64,000 nt of DNA from contig NC_068341.1 of NCBI RefSeq assembly GCF_014633365.1, positions 6,696,001 through 6,760,000 of the forward strand, in the 5' to 3' direction. Both the position numbers and the translations under genes were made by a program. The stretch's first letter is position 1, and the number at the start of each line of letters is the position of its first letter. Under the pieces are notes generated by a model. That model did no database searches. It saw only the letters and a list, made by a program, of their open reading frames with translations, and was not told the DNA's origin. This document shows, piece by piece, positions 22,792 to 35,684 of the stretch. The DNA is from Diospyros lotus. Lineage: Eukaryota; Streptophyta; Magnoliopsida; Ericales; Ebenaceae.

Positions 22792-23782
22792 TCAAACCCA
22801 ACTGGGCTGCTTGCTAAACACCGATAAATACAGCGACAATGGCTGCTCATTCAGGCTTTCTCCGGCTACGGGGTTCTCATTTGCCACGGCTCTGATACCG
22901 CGAGCCGGCGACCTCGGCGGCGACGCGTGCAGCACGGCGGCTTCCAGCATTTCTTGCTGCACATTTTCCTGCTCCTGCAACAGCCTCTGCGCTCGCAACG
23001 CCGTCGTGTACAAGCCGGCGGCGAGGAAGACTGTGATCAGCCCGAATACGCCGGCCGCCGCGAACATCCCCTGCCTGATGATCAGGCAGCTCGGCCTGGG
23101 GCTAGCCCAGTCCTTGAGATGGCCAGACTCGATGCTCAGTCCTACCAGAAGCAATATCTCTCCCACCGCAAAGCAAAACCTACGAGAAATCAAATCTCTG
23201 TTAATTAGATTTGAATTTGAATAGTTATCTAACAAGGAGAAGGTAACGTAACGTACCAGGTGGTGACGAAGAAGAAGCCGGCTTGCCATGTGAGGGTCCT
23301 TGCCGGAGCCGAGACGGGATCCCAGGTGACCAAAGCCGGAGGAGGCGACTGGCTCACGGCAACCATCATGTACACATGAGCCGTCACCATGGCAACGGCG
23401 AGTCCGAGGAAGGCGCCGGCGGCGCACAGCAACGGCATCTTCCCGCTGCCGCTGTATGTGCATTCGTATCCCTTCCCTTTACCTTCTTGACTTGTGGCCA
23501 TCCATGTCGCCTGCAGGGTTCATCGGCCACAGTTAATTAAAAGTACAACGCATTTTTTTCATTCCATATATTCTTCAATGTCGATGGCTAATTTGTGGTT
23601 ATATATGTATATATATCTATGTATATATGTATTACCTCAGAGCGAGTTGCTTCAGCTATGAGGCATAGAATGAAGCATGAGAGGCCGAGGAGGATCGAGA
23701 AAACGATGATAAAGACGCCGGTTTTGCTGCCCAGATCAGTGGCCCGAGGTCTGGGCGCAAGATCAGCATGTGTCACTGCCAT
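22792..23782 (-). CDS. DUF1218 family four-helix membrane protein
   Basis: Three coding exons, 23636-23782, 23257-23510 and 22792-23179, join in phase through GT-AG introns into a 262-residue protein. The start is the first ATG of a short N-terminal tail followed by helix 1 (GVFIIVFSILLGLSCFILCL). Exon 2 carries the family's KGYECTYSGSGKMPLLCAAGA motif region with helix 2 and the loop leading to helix 3; exon 3 holds helices 3-4 and a soluble tail with a predicted coiled RLLQEQENVQQEMLEAA. Plant DUF1218 proteins include VCC and the MWL proteins, linked to vein patterning and wall lignin; which subgroup this belongs to is not clear. GC content is much higher than in the flanks. The stop lies about 60 bp from the end of copia element 2. 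Confidence 0.88.
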
Positions 23783-26282
23783 TGATAAGACTAGAGTTAA
23801 TTTGATTTGCGGGACGAACGTGAATGGAAGAAGAAGGAGAAGAAGATGCTAGTTTTAATTTCAGTAAGAGAAAAGGGCTTTAGAATTGCTTGGAGAGATG
23901 GAACAAAGGTTGCTTAAAGGACAGGGATTCCCAGGCATTTTCGCACAAGGCTGGCTTTTATTGGTTATTAAATTTGCTTGCCTTTGAGGTGAAGTGCTGA
24001 TCAAATAAAAGGCAGAGCTGATTCTCAAGCCATACGTGCATTATAATGCATAATATCCTTTTAGCCAATTAATGTGTTGTCTAAACTTGGGTTTTGTAGA
24101 ATCATCTATTGCAGACAACATTAATCGTGTTAGTATTTTAATTAATTCATGCCTGTGATCGGGACTGATTTGGCCTAATTCACATAATTAATAGGATACT
24201 TCATCATTTAATTTGTAGATTGCACGTACTTTTGCTTGTCTTGGGTTGGATGAGTTTAATTTGTGTTGAGTTTTATAATATATATATATATATATATATC
24301 TTAGTATTAGTTAGGAACTTAATTAGAACCAAGGAAAGAGATTGGCTAACCCATATAGTTTGGGGATCACAATATTAGGTCATGCCATGAAGAAGATACC
24401 TAAAATTTGATATTTGAACTTATATAAGCCAACCTCAAAAAGGTGGAAATGGGTGAAAGAAAAAGCTTACAAAAAGGTGAACCTGCATGCTAGCTACCTA
24501 ACACAACAAAAAGTTCAAAGAATTGACACTTATAGAATGCCTGATAGAATATATATGTTGTTTTATTAATATTATATATATTATCTATTTTATTAATTAA
24601 ACAAATTGGTTATTTTGAGATTACAGAACTCTGTTAATAAAATAAATACTAAAATACCCTTTGCTATTTTATTTAAACTCTGTGAATAAATTTTGGATTG
24701 ATAATTTTATTGAATCAAACTTATGATACAAATTATAAGCTTAAAACATTTGACTGATATGTAATTATATTATGTTGTCTTTGGTTTCAAGTTGGGGATG
24801 GTATTTTGAACTTTTGATATATGTGTTTGTTTGCTATAAGTGTTTGTACTTGGTTTAAATTTAGGGATATCGATTTAATATATATTATTGTTGTTATCGA
24901 AATACAATAATTAAAACTTATTTCTTTCAGGAAAGCTTGGCAAAAAATCAACAGAGATAGACAGAAGAACAAGATTTGCTCAGAAAAGTCACCCAAACGA
25001 CTCTAAAAGGAAAAGGGTCATCGGTGTAAGAAACCACAGAAAGGCTCTAGAAGGAGTTGTGCGGAAGGGTCTTCAACTGGTTTGGGTCTTCCGATTTGCA
25101 AGATAAAAGGCAATCAGGAAACACGTGAGAATTTCTCTTGCGCAAATCTTTTGATGCCTAAGTCAAACATAATTATATTGCCAAATGATGCGGGTGCAAT
25201 GCAGATGAGTGTCAGATGGTGTTTCCCAAAGAACATAAGGTATTCAGAATAGTATATATTAAAGAGTCAGAAATAAGTCTTCAAATTCAAAAGAAAGATT
25301 CGTAATAATACAAGGAGTTAGAGGGATATTTATACCCTTCAAAATACTAAGACATATGGCAGGCCATGACATATGACACGAGGGCACATGGTACGACCCT
25401 TCGAGTAAAGGTGTTTGGCTATCCTTGAGTTAGGTTTTGAGAGAACATTAGTGAGAAACCCTCACTTTTTCCCCCGAGAGGCCTCCAAAAGGAAGGTGAC
25501 TTGAAGGGGGGGGCAAGTCGTGTTGCATAAAACAATACCGATTGAAGCAGTGGAAGACGTGTCTCACGAAAGGCTTCGAAGCCTAGTAAGCCAAGCCTTA
25601 AAAGAGAGCCCCTGAAGGGTTTTTGAAAGATTGACTGAGGTCTTTGCCCTGGTCTTTGGGGTGATTGGGCTCCTCAAAACCCTTTCGGGAGAAAACATTC
25701 TCCCAATCTCAAATTGACTTCTTTAGAAAAATTTCAAAGGCCCTCCAAGAAAATCTCACAGAAGACATGTTACAACAATAATGTTGTACTTGATTGCTCT
25801 ATTTATAGTTTAATTTTAAATACAGATGTGAATTACTTGTATAGTATTTATACTTTTAATATATATTTAAATTTCAAAAAGAATTATACAAATATATTAA
25901 TGCCTTTTATTTATATATATCTAAATAGTTTAGATGTATTTTTAATACATTTCTTAAATTTAATTACCTAAAGTCTGCAACCCCACCTCGCCGGACAAGG
26001 TCTTGTTTGAATCAAGGAATTTCTTGAAATATAGAGTTAACTAAAGCCTGGGGCCTTTTTTAAAATTTGTAAATAATATTATGTACTGCATCTTTTAGGA
26101 CTGGAACTGGCCGTGGCCCAAAAGAGCAAAAGATAAAAATAAAAAACAAAACAAAATCCTGCATCATAGTCCGGGGCCCTGGATTGGACTAAGTGGAGAC
26201 TATTGGGCTTGATCCTAGTCAGAGAGAAGCCCAACCACCATCTGGGCCTCACAGCCTATCACATCAATCCGAAGGTATCTCT
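23783..26282. other. intergenic, AT-rich, no gene seen
   Basis: Contains the upstream region of the DUF1218 gene, a TA microsatellite (about 24279-24299), and a less AT-rich, repeat-like stretch at about 25000-25740 whose minus strand has a TATA-like GGGTATAAATATCC near 25330. That stretch may be an old LTR fragment, but no ends could be fixed. Confidence 0.5.
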
Positions 26283-26986
26283 CCCGGGTGTACATGGTCC
26301 GATTTAGTTAATTTTTGATATTTTTAATATGTCAAACTGCTTGTGCAATTTTTCTATCAAGACAGACCGCGCGGTCTGGTTTGGTGAGTAGAAATCGCAC
26401 CGAACCGCACCTTATTTTGCCGTGCGATTTTCACGATTTGTTCAAAATATTAATTCAATCATTTTCGTAGTGCGATTTTCATGATTTAATAAATTGTTTC
26501 ATCAACTATTTAATTCATAAATCAAAATAAATAAAATAATCTTTTATTTATACAACTTGTAAACAGATTGTTAACAACAAACAGTTTGTTTTACAAAACA
26601 ATATGTTTGATTGTTTATATATAAACAAACAGATTGTTTGTATAAACAATCTCTAATTTGTTTATACAAACAATTTGTTTTTACAAATTTGTAAAAACAA
26701 TCTGTTTGATTGTTTATATATAAATAGAACAGATTGTTTACAATCTGTTTACTAGATCTATTTTTCTGGTTTGAAAATAAATTATTTTATAATTTTTTTA
26801 TTATTACATTATATTCGGACGGTTCGATTTTAAATCGAACCAAGAAATTCTCAAACTGTAAACCACACGATTTGAGGATTTCTCAAACTGTGTCGGACCG
26901 TTTATCTCAAAAAATCGCGCGGTGCGGTGCAGTGTGGTTCAGTTTGGTCGATTTCCACGATTTGTCAGGTTTTTTGAACACCCCTA
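26283..26986. mobile_element. hAT-like MITE
   Basis: Ends CCCGGGTGTACA and, reading inward on the other strand, TAGGGGTGTTCA, resembling hAT terminal repeats. Subterminal CGCACCGAACCGCACC and GCGGTGCGGTGCAGT repeats and a core of palindromic AACAATCTGTTTGATTGTTT units are typical of plant non-autonomous hAT elements. No 8-bp target duplication is visible, so it is old or the ends are imprecise. Confidence 0.55.
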
Positions 26987-28022
26987 CCCATAAGGCGGAC
27001 GAGAGTTAAGACCTGGTTTCCTTGCACTAGATAGGAATCCCTGGACTTTCAAATTTAAATATTTTTAACAAACGGAAAGAGTTACTGAGTTAAACGATGT
27101 TAAGAGATCCTAAGACAAAATCATAGGTATGAAGATTTGATTTGAATTAAGTGAAAAGATGATCTTCATGTAGATTGTGGGGGTCTTTATTTATAAATTA
27201 AGGAATTTAGGTCCTTCTAATAATTTGGAGCATAATTAACTTGTGATTGGGATTGTCTTATTTTTATAACAAGCTCATCTTTTAATTAGATTCGATTAAC
27301 TTAATATATAAGATTTTATCTTAAGTGAATAATATATATAATTATAATTAATCTCGATCATTAGAATTTGACTTCATTTAAAGATAAATATGTCGGATAA
27401 TATCCTGTGAGATAATTATCTACTAATGTTAATTGCATCTCCATGTAGATTGTTGATTGAGTTTAACTAGAATTATGGGCCTTAATCACATGTCAACTGT
27501 TCCAAATTTCTAAGCATCATTAGAATTCTCCCACTTTCTCAATTCAACATAATTGGATTAAGAAAGTAGAAAAGGTCTTACCTATTTGGCATTTAAGCCT
27601 CGAAATATTAGATATGAAAATATTCAATGTCTCAAATCATGATACAAAGATGAAACTGGCTAAAGTTTAATACACTATCGTGATATATAAAAAAGTTCAA
27701 GGTATTAAGGTTTTTGTTACATTTGGGTTACATAAAAAAAATCCAAAATTGTCGAGCTTTGTTACACTTGAATGTTATTGAAGAACTTTGAGGTGTTAAG
27801 ATTTCTTACATTTAAAATCTAAAATTGTTGAGATTAAATTATCAAAATTTGAGACATCGAAGTTTGTTACACTTGAATCATATAAAGAAAATTTGAAATT
27901 GTTTGAGGTCAATTTGTCAAAGTTTGAGACACTACGATTTGTTGCTCAAAGCTTAAAAGAGTATGATCCACCGAAGTTCATCATTGTGGGCTTCTAAAAA
28001 ATATTATTCATTAGGACTTGTT
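26987..28022. other. AT-rich spacer
   Basis: No gene. The part 27680-27960 has loose repeats of a TTTGTTACACTTGAAT phrase, spaced about 100 bp apart. Confidence 0.45.
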
Positions 28023-30852
28023 TGTTAGGGCCCGTTCCCGGATTTTCTCACTAGCACAAGAAGTTCGAGAGGAGGTCCATTCAAGATGGATATAGATACT
28101 CAAATTTTTAAAAAAAAATTTCTTTCGAATTTGCTCACCAACACTAGGAGCCAGAATAATTTACATATCATTCTATACATCATCATTTTGGGCTTATCGC
28201 CTATACTTTTGAAAATAATAAGGCATTAAGGCTTTAAAAAAAAAATACAATAAGCTCTCGAATTCTTGCCCTCAACACACACCCACGAATCTTGAGGTCA
28301 GGACATCTCTGTACACATCTAATATGATTTCGCCCCAAAATAACTATCTTCCATTACTTGGAATGATAAAAGAAACAACGTGAACTACAAGGCTTACCAA
28401 GTATATAGCAAAGGAAGTAACCATCGCATGATACATGAAGGCATGAATACTTTAGAGCCAAAGAAAGACCATTACCCAACATCTAAATACCCATTGGGTT
28501 CATGCCTTCTAAACTGGACAACAACATCTTAAAAAAAATATATACTTCCTTTTTGGTTCATTAAACCCATATTTCAAAGTGAGTCATAAGGTTCAACAAG
28601 TAAACATATATATAATACTGGAAACATGAATGAATGGATGGATAACAAAATAGAGTACACCTGATTCCCCAATACAATTTAAACCCATATTTCAATTCTC
28701 ATTTATAAAACCATTCTATAAGCAACCATATACTACAACAAATGAAGCAATAAGGTTAAGGTATTGATAACTCAAAGTGAAATAAACCCTACTCTCAAAG
28801 TACGGGTAGCATTTTCCATTTAGTTCCCATCAATAAAATCATTCCCATGCCATTGCCATTATGCATTTTATGCATCAATTCATTTCTCATGAATATATAA
28901 ATCTTCATACTTCACATTGGCTCTCAAGCTCTTTATTCACATTAGCTCTCAAAGCTATTTATTCACATGCATGATTGCATACATATATATATATATACAA
29001 AATCAATTTGCCACTCATTGGGTCGAGCATCACTTACCGGGTTTATGGCCACCTCACCCACATCAGGCGCTTTTTAGGATATCATTTTCTTTTGCCATTT
29101 GCGGAACATAGCTGCCGCGCCAAAATAATAGCAATAGGGCGCATATCATAATGCCATGCTATGCTCATGGAAACTCACATAAGTATATTATACATGTTCC
29201 ATTAGAGACATGTACACATCATGGACATCATGCACAATTAAACATTCCAATAACATATTCACTCATGAGCCCATGCATGCACATATGTATATCTTCAATC
29301 ACCTCCTAGCAATTTGGAGGGTTAAATGATGCTAGAGAAAGCAATTAGCAACTTAGGTTAACAATTATGCTTAATTTGGATTAAGGAAAGCCTTGTCCCA
29401 CTCAAATTATTACCAAAATATATGATATTATATATCAAATTAAATCCCTCAAAGTCTAGTTTATAACGCTTCAAACGGATCGTAATTCCGAGTTTTATAT
29501 CAAAAGTTATGCTCAAAATAGCGCAACCTGCACAATGTTGAAAAAAGTTCATTAGTCGACTTTTAGGTAGACATTAGTTGACTTTTGATGAGTCGACTCA
29601 TGAACCTCCATTAGTTGACTGGGCTAAGGCTGGCACTGAAAAACTGAGAAAATAGGCCTTCAATGAGTCGACTAAGCCCCAAAAATAGTCAATTCATCAC
29701 CCACAAACACATGAAATGACCCCCAAACAATCCCAAAACAAACCATGGCTAATCTCCTACCCCCAAGTTGTCATTCCATGAAATAAAAATGGGAAAACAA
29801 GCCCCAAAGAGACCAAGAACAAGACTCAATGAAGCCATTAAAAGAAACCAATTTTTCTTTTGAAAAAAGGTTAGAAACAACCCACACAACTCAAGCTTTA
29901 AAAACACCTCTAGGAGATATGAACATAACAACTTAGCTAAGCATAAAAATGAAGTATTGCAACAAAAGATATGAGAAACAAGAAGGATGCTTGCACCAAA
30001 ATAAAAATATGAGTGCAAGAAGAACTTGCCTTGATGATGGAATCCCAAAGAAAAAAAGAGCACCCAACTTGGACCTCTCCACTTGAAGCTTCAATAGGCA
30101 ACAAAAATGGAAGAAGAAGAAAATAAAGAAGAAGAAGAAGAAAAAAAAAAAAGAAGAGGAGAGGGCCATGAGAGAGAGATTGGGAGAGGAAGAAAAGACA
30201 AAAGATGATGTTCTCCCAACTACTACCCCCCACAATGACTATTATGCCCCTCACCTCACACACATATAAGAAAATATCCTCATGCCCCATTTGGACATTT
30301 CTCATTTTCCTTATTTCTTTCTCATTTTCTTTATTTAACCCATTATGCAATTTACAACATTGCCCTCATATTTTTCAATAAAACAAGAACCATTTGGTCA
30401 TTTTGTATTTTGCATTTCATTTCTTTTTTTTTTTCCCAAAATACAAAAATACATTTATATATATATAATTCCATTTAATTTCATCCCTCATATTATACAC
30501 ATGGGCCTAAACTCAATTCAAAAAGTCCACCCATACAAAAACATGGCCCCAAGCCCAATTCATTGGCCCAATTAAACATAATGGCCCATTTCCATTAGCT
30601 CACTCAAAGAGCCTCAACATATCATTAAGCCCAATAGGCTTCACAACCATACAACAATTGAAATATATAAAATCTCCTATTGGGCTCAACCCAAGTTTCG
30701 AAAGCCCAATACATTAATTTAATACATAATTTATTTACATAAATTTTGTCACATAAAAATATTTCTTAACATTTAATTTGATAGAGCAAAATTTTTCAAT
30801 CTCCATAAATAAAATATCAATAATCTCCTAGGCCCACTAACGGGCCGTTACA
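28023..30852 (-). mobile_element. 2.8-kb solo LTR (gypsy type) with TTGTT target duplication
   Basis: Plus-strand ends TGTTAGGGCCCG and CGGGCCGTTACA form imperfect inverted repeats. Both flanks are TTGTT (28018-28022 and 30853-30857), a perfect 5-bp target duplication. The interior has no gag, pol, primer-binding site or polypurine tract. Minus orientation is inferred from the family-typical TGTAACGGCCCG start. Size and ends fit the long LTRs of Tekay/Del-type chromoviruses, but that assignment is inference. It contains (A)GTCGAC-rich and TGGGCY-rich segments. Confidence 0.82.
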
Positions 30853-33800
30853 TTGTTACTTGTGATTTAGAAAAAACATGATCTATTAATATTCATCGTT
30901 TGAGACTTTTAAAAAATATGATCCACTAGAGTCATGATTTAGAAAGAATATAATCTAAAGAGAAACTTAATTGGTCAAGTTGGGGAGGAAATATATTGTC
31001 TAAGATTAGATGAAATTAATCGAAGGCAATGGTAGACATGTAGTTATATGGAAATATAGGGGTAAATCTGAAATTTTCATGAAAATATAGGTGTAGATCT
31101 GTAATTTCCCAAAAGGGACAGATCTACGATCTTTTAAAAATAGGAGAATTAAGATCTTGCAATTTCCAAAAATCTGTAAATTAAAGTGTAATTTAGTAAA
31201 GTTTGTATCTAAAACTAAAAGTGTAAACCTACAAAATCAAAATTGGCAAGTTCATGAATTTTGAGATGATAGAATTTAATTATAAATTAAGGGTTCGAAA
31301 TGATAGAATTTTGATATAAATTTAATTATATATTTGGAATCTTTAGTATCGAATTGACAAGTGACATGATAAGGTTAAGTGAAGTAAACAGAAAGCATAG
31401 TTTTGAAAAATAATTGTTTCAAAACTTTATATTATTTAATTTCGAGGATTAAATTGATTAGCCGATATAAAATATTAAAAAACATTTAAATAATTAAGCA
31501 CGGAGACGAGTCCATTTAAATAATCATTATTAATTATACTTTGAACGAATTAATTTTGGCTGCAACAACGGAGATTGCAATACTTTATGAATGAATGAAT
31601 ATATATGATAAACCATACTTTATGGCTGAGATGTCGTTATTGAATTGTTGACTGCTATTAACAAAGTTTTCTTTGATTGCCAGTGCCGGTGCCAGTGGGT
31701 TTTGCTTTGCAAAATAATTAGTGTTGTTACAGTGAATTGTAATGTTAATTGAGGATAGCTCCATTATAATTTGTCAACTATTAACTAATAACTGTGCGTA
31801 AAATATTAATCATCCTCTCCGCCACAGCCACCTACCTACCTCTCCGGCCGGCAGACACTTGCTCTCTCCACCACCACCAGTACTCTTTTTATTACGTCCA
31901 CTTATTATTAGACTCTCTACCAATTAATTAAAAACAACTCAATCAAAGTTGTACAGTGGGAATTCACTCAAAAGAAGAAAGAAAGGAAGAAAGGAAAAGG
32001 TTGGTCGGGGCGTGGCGAGTTGTGATTGGTGGAGAGGGTGGATATGTATTGGAATTGGAATATTAAACTAGGTACGTACACAACGTACCCAGAAAACAAC
32101 AAACCTAGCGTATCTGAATTAGATTACTCTCTCCCCCACCACCTCGATCGGATTTAATTACTGAAATGAAAGCATCATACATAGACTCATAATAGTCATG
32201 GATATATATATATATATATATTAGTTAATTATCAAGTACTAATATATATATATATATATAGTGCAAAGCAAAGCCTGATGTGATTCGATTCGTCAGCGTT
32301 CTCTTGTCTGGAAGCAGCCACTTTCCCCTTTGTCTTAAACATGCTCCCTGCTGCCTGCTCCATCCATAATGCCTTCGATTAATTCTGATGAATATACATG
32401 TCCAAGCTGATTGATTAGTAGTGGACCAATATTAATTTAACCCTGTGCTTGCTTACCTTATAAATATATGTATATGTATGTATGTGTAGAGATAGATAGA
32501 TAGATAGATAATCTCTGCAGGAGGAATCTGTTGATGTGAACAGATAGATAGAGAGAGGCTCCTGCAGATGGCTTTCTGGGCGTGAAATAAAGGACGATTT
32601 GAAGGAAATTGGATAAGCATAAAATGTGTAGGTGCTAGTAATAGTGGGCCTGTTTGTGTTGCTGCACAAGGACACTTTGAATGGTTGTTATTAGCTGGGA
32701 GCTATAACAAAAAAGTTGCCTATGGCTGGGGATTGCATTTGATACCCTCATCATCCTTTCAGCTGACACAGGAAGATTGCTTGCGTCATGGATATTTGCA
32801 GATTGTTGCACACCAATGTTTTGGGTAATATTATATATTATTATTATTCACAATCTTAAGGAGATCGAAGCCAAGCAAAACTAATACAAATTAACTAACA
32901 TTTGGATGGTAGTCTACGGGTCAATCACTTGTAATATCAGTGGATGTAAAGTTTTTTGTTTGATCAGTTTTATGAATTTCATAAGTTATTCTTAAGTTTA
33001 CTTAATTACTCGTATAAAAATTTTTCAAGATTAAAGCGTTAATTAATATAGTTTTTTCATGATAAATAATTGAAAAGTATATATTATACTTGTTATCCAT
33101 ATATATAAATCGTTATCTAAATCTAAACTTAAATTTTGACTTGGGCTACTTTAAAAAATAATACTTGAACTTTTACTTAACCAAAAAAATAAAAACAAAA
33201 AAACTAATATGACAACATTCTAATTATAAAGATCATATAGAAATACGTAGGTAACTCCAAACGTTCCTTTATAGGGCATCCCTAGGTCTTGGCTTTGCAT
33301 GAGCCATTACCAGCTCAACAGTGCTACCATTGATCTTCCAACCTTAGGACAAAATCACTGTGCAAAAATAGGTGTTGTGTTCATATTTATTAATTCATAC
33401 ATAAATAATTTATTGAACCGATTGTTTTTTTTTTAAGTTAGGAAGAAGCTACTGTCTTAAATCGTTATTAAAGTGAATTTTAATCGTGAATATGTATTAG
33501 TATTACATATATCTAGGAACATTTTTTTATAATTTTTTGAAATATCATCTTTTGTCTTCACATCATCGTTTCTTAAAAAAAAAAAAAAAGAGAGAAAAGA
33601 AAAAACAAGTCTACCTGTATGATTGACCTAAATATATATATCTTTTAGAGTCTTAGACTTAGAGATTGAGAACTAGACTTGCGTTTCTTATTTATACTTT
33701 AAAAAAAAAAAAAATAGTTTGAACATAAATTCCTTAGCCAATCAGATGGATCCTCGAATCTAGCTTAGGTTTTCACCCATAATTTTGAGCTTAGCTCTCC

Positions 33801-33855
33801 ATGAGGGAACAACTGTCGTTATCAAAAGAACTCTGTTTCTGGGTTTGGAATTCCC
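30853..33855. other. intergenic region upstream of zinc-finger gene
   Basis: No coding region seen. It holds two TA microsatellites (about 32201-32221 and 32243-32261), a GATA microsatellite (32491-32511), and a GC-richer non-coding block at 31815-31885. Confidence 0.5.
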
Positions 33856-33864
33856 TATATATAC
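33856..33864 (+). promoter_or_regulatory. putative TATA box of zinc-finger gene
   Basis: TATATATAC lies 58 bp before the ATG at 33922. The placement is plausible, but other TA-rich runs lie nearby (33865-33885). Confidence 0.4.
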
Positions 33865-33921
33865 ACACATATATGTATATGTGTTTGGAGTATACCCATT
33901 TAGTGTTCTTCTTCGCTAGAA

Positions 33922-34326
33922 ATGAAGCTATTTGGTTTTCCCATGAAGGGCTGTGACGAGTCCCCGGTGGCAGTGCCACGCGATGCGGTCATCAGACGGT
34001 TCGAGTGCCAATACTGCAATCGAGAATTCTCCAATTCTCAAGCATTGGGCGGCCACCAGAATGCCCACAAGAAAGAACGACGGAGCGCCAGGAGGGCCCA
34101 GTTGGAGACCGATCATCGTCATCAACGGCTCAGAACGACCATCCCGCTTCTCGATCTCCATGCAGTTCGATCAGGACCGTTCCTACACTCAACTGGCTCC
34201 ACAAGAGCCATCGCCCATCCTGGAAGGGCACTTCATGATCGGAAGGCGTGGATGACCCAAGATGATCAGATGGACCCCCCAGAGCCCCCGGTAGATGATA
34301 AATTGGACATTGATCTTCATCTCTGA
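33922..34326 (+). CDS. single C2H2 (QALGGH) zinc-finger protein with C-terminal EAR motif
   Basis: Intronless, 134 residues. The finger at residues 29-51 reads [22 protein letters not shown], a single plant-type C2H2 finger with the invariant QALGGH that reads DNA. The following [11 protein letters not shown] basic stretch matches the GIS/ZFP5/ZFP6/ZFP8 clade, which controls trichome and root-hair development downstream of gibberellin and cytokinin. The protein ends LDIDLHL, an LxLxL EAR motif that recruits TOPLESS co-repressors, so it is probably a nuclear repressor. It is shorter than most clade members (about 150-250 residues), and the middle (residues 65-115) is not recognisable. Exact orthology is unclear. 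Confidence 0.85.
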   Translation: MKLFGFPMKGCDESPVAVPRDAVIRRFECQYCNREFSNSQALGGHQNAHKKERRSARRAQLETDHRHQRLRTTIPLLDLHAVRSGPFLHSTGSTRAIAHPGRALHDRKAWMTQDDQMDPPEPPVDDKLDIDLHL

Positions 34327-35357
34327 GTTGCGCCTGATTGAATGTACCGTCAGCCCGATGCATGGTATTTAGGACTTGACTTAATAGACCTAGTTTTGCT
34401 TGCAAATGCACGCGTCTGTACTATACGCACGGCTTTTAATTTATTTGGACTCGAAGAACTTGAATCTATATCACCAGACAAAGTTGGTCAAGCAGCCACT
34501 TTAAGTCACCTTTGTTTCGCCAATCAGTTATGGTTTTGGATGAAACTTTATACTAAATTGTAGTTCATCATGAGATGTTTCCATTGGTATAAGATTGTCT
34601 GAAAACGGAGAACCAGAGCGAGAGTTATGAGACCTAAAAATTGGCATCGTAGCCAGCCATATGGAAAGCTAAAAATCTAGATTTGCTGACACTCGATCAG
34701 GATCCAGGCCAAGTCCAGTCGCGCTCAGCCCGTAATTCCGTCCCCTAAAATGCACCTTTAATTAACTCTGAGACAGTTACGAAGAAACAAAACAAAATGA
34801 ATCTATATTTTGACATGAATTAAGCTTGAAAGAGCTAGATTTCTAATAATAAAGAGTTTTATTGATGTACATCATTTGTTGTGTAAAACAAAACTATATT
34901 TGGATATGTCTTTCTAGCTAGTGTGTTGTCAATATTTACCGATAATTTTTCACTTAATGCATGAAATGAAGAGGATCCAACTCTTTTGCTCACCTAATAT
35001 AGATCGAAAATAGAGTAGTGTACCCTCAAACAGGAAAATTGTCGCCCTTCAAAACTCCCTAGAATGGAGAAATTTGAAGTTGTCAATGCCTAAATTATTA
35101 TTATACAAATATATTTCAAAACAAGCCTGTTTCTTCAATTCTATAGGGTAATTATTAATTACTCTTTTTACCCTATTCCTTAATTACCACAAAAATACTA
35201 TTTATAATTCCAAGGCTCAATTACTACTCCATATATAACAATCCTACTATTTATTTTTTCTACTAAAATATATATATATATATAAATACACATTTTGTTC
35301 TTTTCCCATTCACATATAAGCATCAAACAATAAAGAATTAGAATCGAAAAGAGATCG
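34327..35357. other. intergenic, with TATA-like run before DUF3511 gene
   Basis: No gene seen. A TA repeat ending in TATATAAATAC (about 35269-35289), about 70 bp before the next ATG, may serve as TATA box. Confidence 0.45.
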
Positions 35358-35684
35358 ATGAATGTCTATCGGCAAGATTATTGTTTATACACTGACAACA
35401 AGAAGTTCGAATCAATGGACAATCATAACTCATTTACCTCGCCTCCACTATATCCTAGATCAAAACCATCACGTTTCGCTAAATCAACAACAAAGCCAAT
35501 ATCATCATCATCATCGTCGTCGTCTGAATTGTCGCCCCATCAAATGCATGAAAGGGAGCTTAAAAGAAAGAAACGAATTGCAAAGTACAAATCCTACGGC
35601 ATCCCAGGCAAAGTGAAGGCTTCCCTGCGTAAAGGCCTGCGTTGGGTGAAGAATAAGTATGATTCCATCGTCCATGGCTATTGA
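35358..35684 (+). CDS. DUF3511 domain protein
   Basis: Intronless, 108 residues. The C-terminal half is the DUF3511 domain: ELKRKKRIAKYKSYGIPGK, then KASLRKGLRWVKNKYDSIVHGY, a short, strongly basic domain found only in plants and of unknown function. The N-terminal half is low complexity (SSSSSSSSE at residues 49-57). The first ATG is used; a second Met at residue 20 (MDNHNSF) could also start it. Size fits the family (about 100-130 residues). Basic residues suggest nucleic-acid or membrane contact, but no function is established. Confidence 0.87.
   Translation: MNVYRQDYCLYTDNKKFESMDNHNSFTSPPLYPRSKPSRFAKSTTKPISSSSSSSSELSPHQMHERELKRKKRIAKYKSYGIPGKVKASLRKGLRWVKNKYDSIVHGY

Noticed and set aside
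25714..25971. 85-codon plus-strand frame
   Set aside because: AT-rich composition, no motif, no start context; chance ORF.
29749..30350. Overlapping open frames on the minus strand, rich in Phe and Leu
   Set aside because: They lie inside the solo LTR, come from A/T-rich and GAA-repeat DNA, and show no family motif.
32509..32573. Possible microRNA-like hairpin (GCAGGAG...CTCCTGC)
   Set aside because: Arms are interrupted by a bulge of about ten bases, and neither arm matches a known plant microRNA I can recall.
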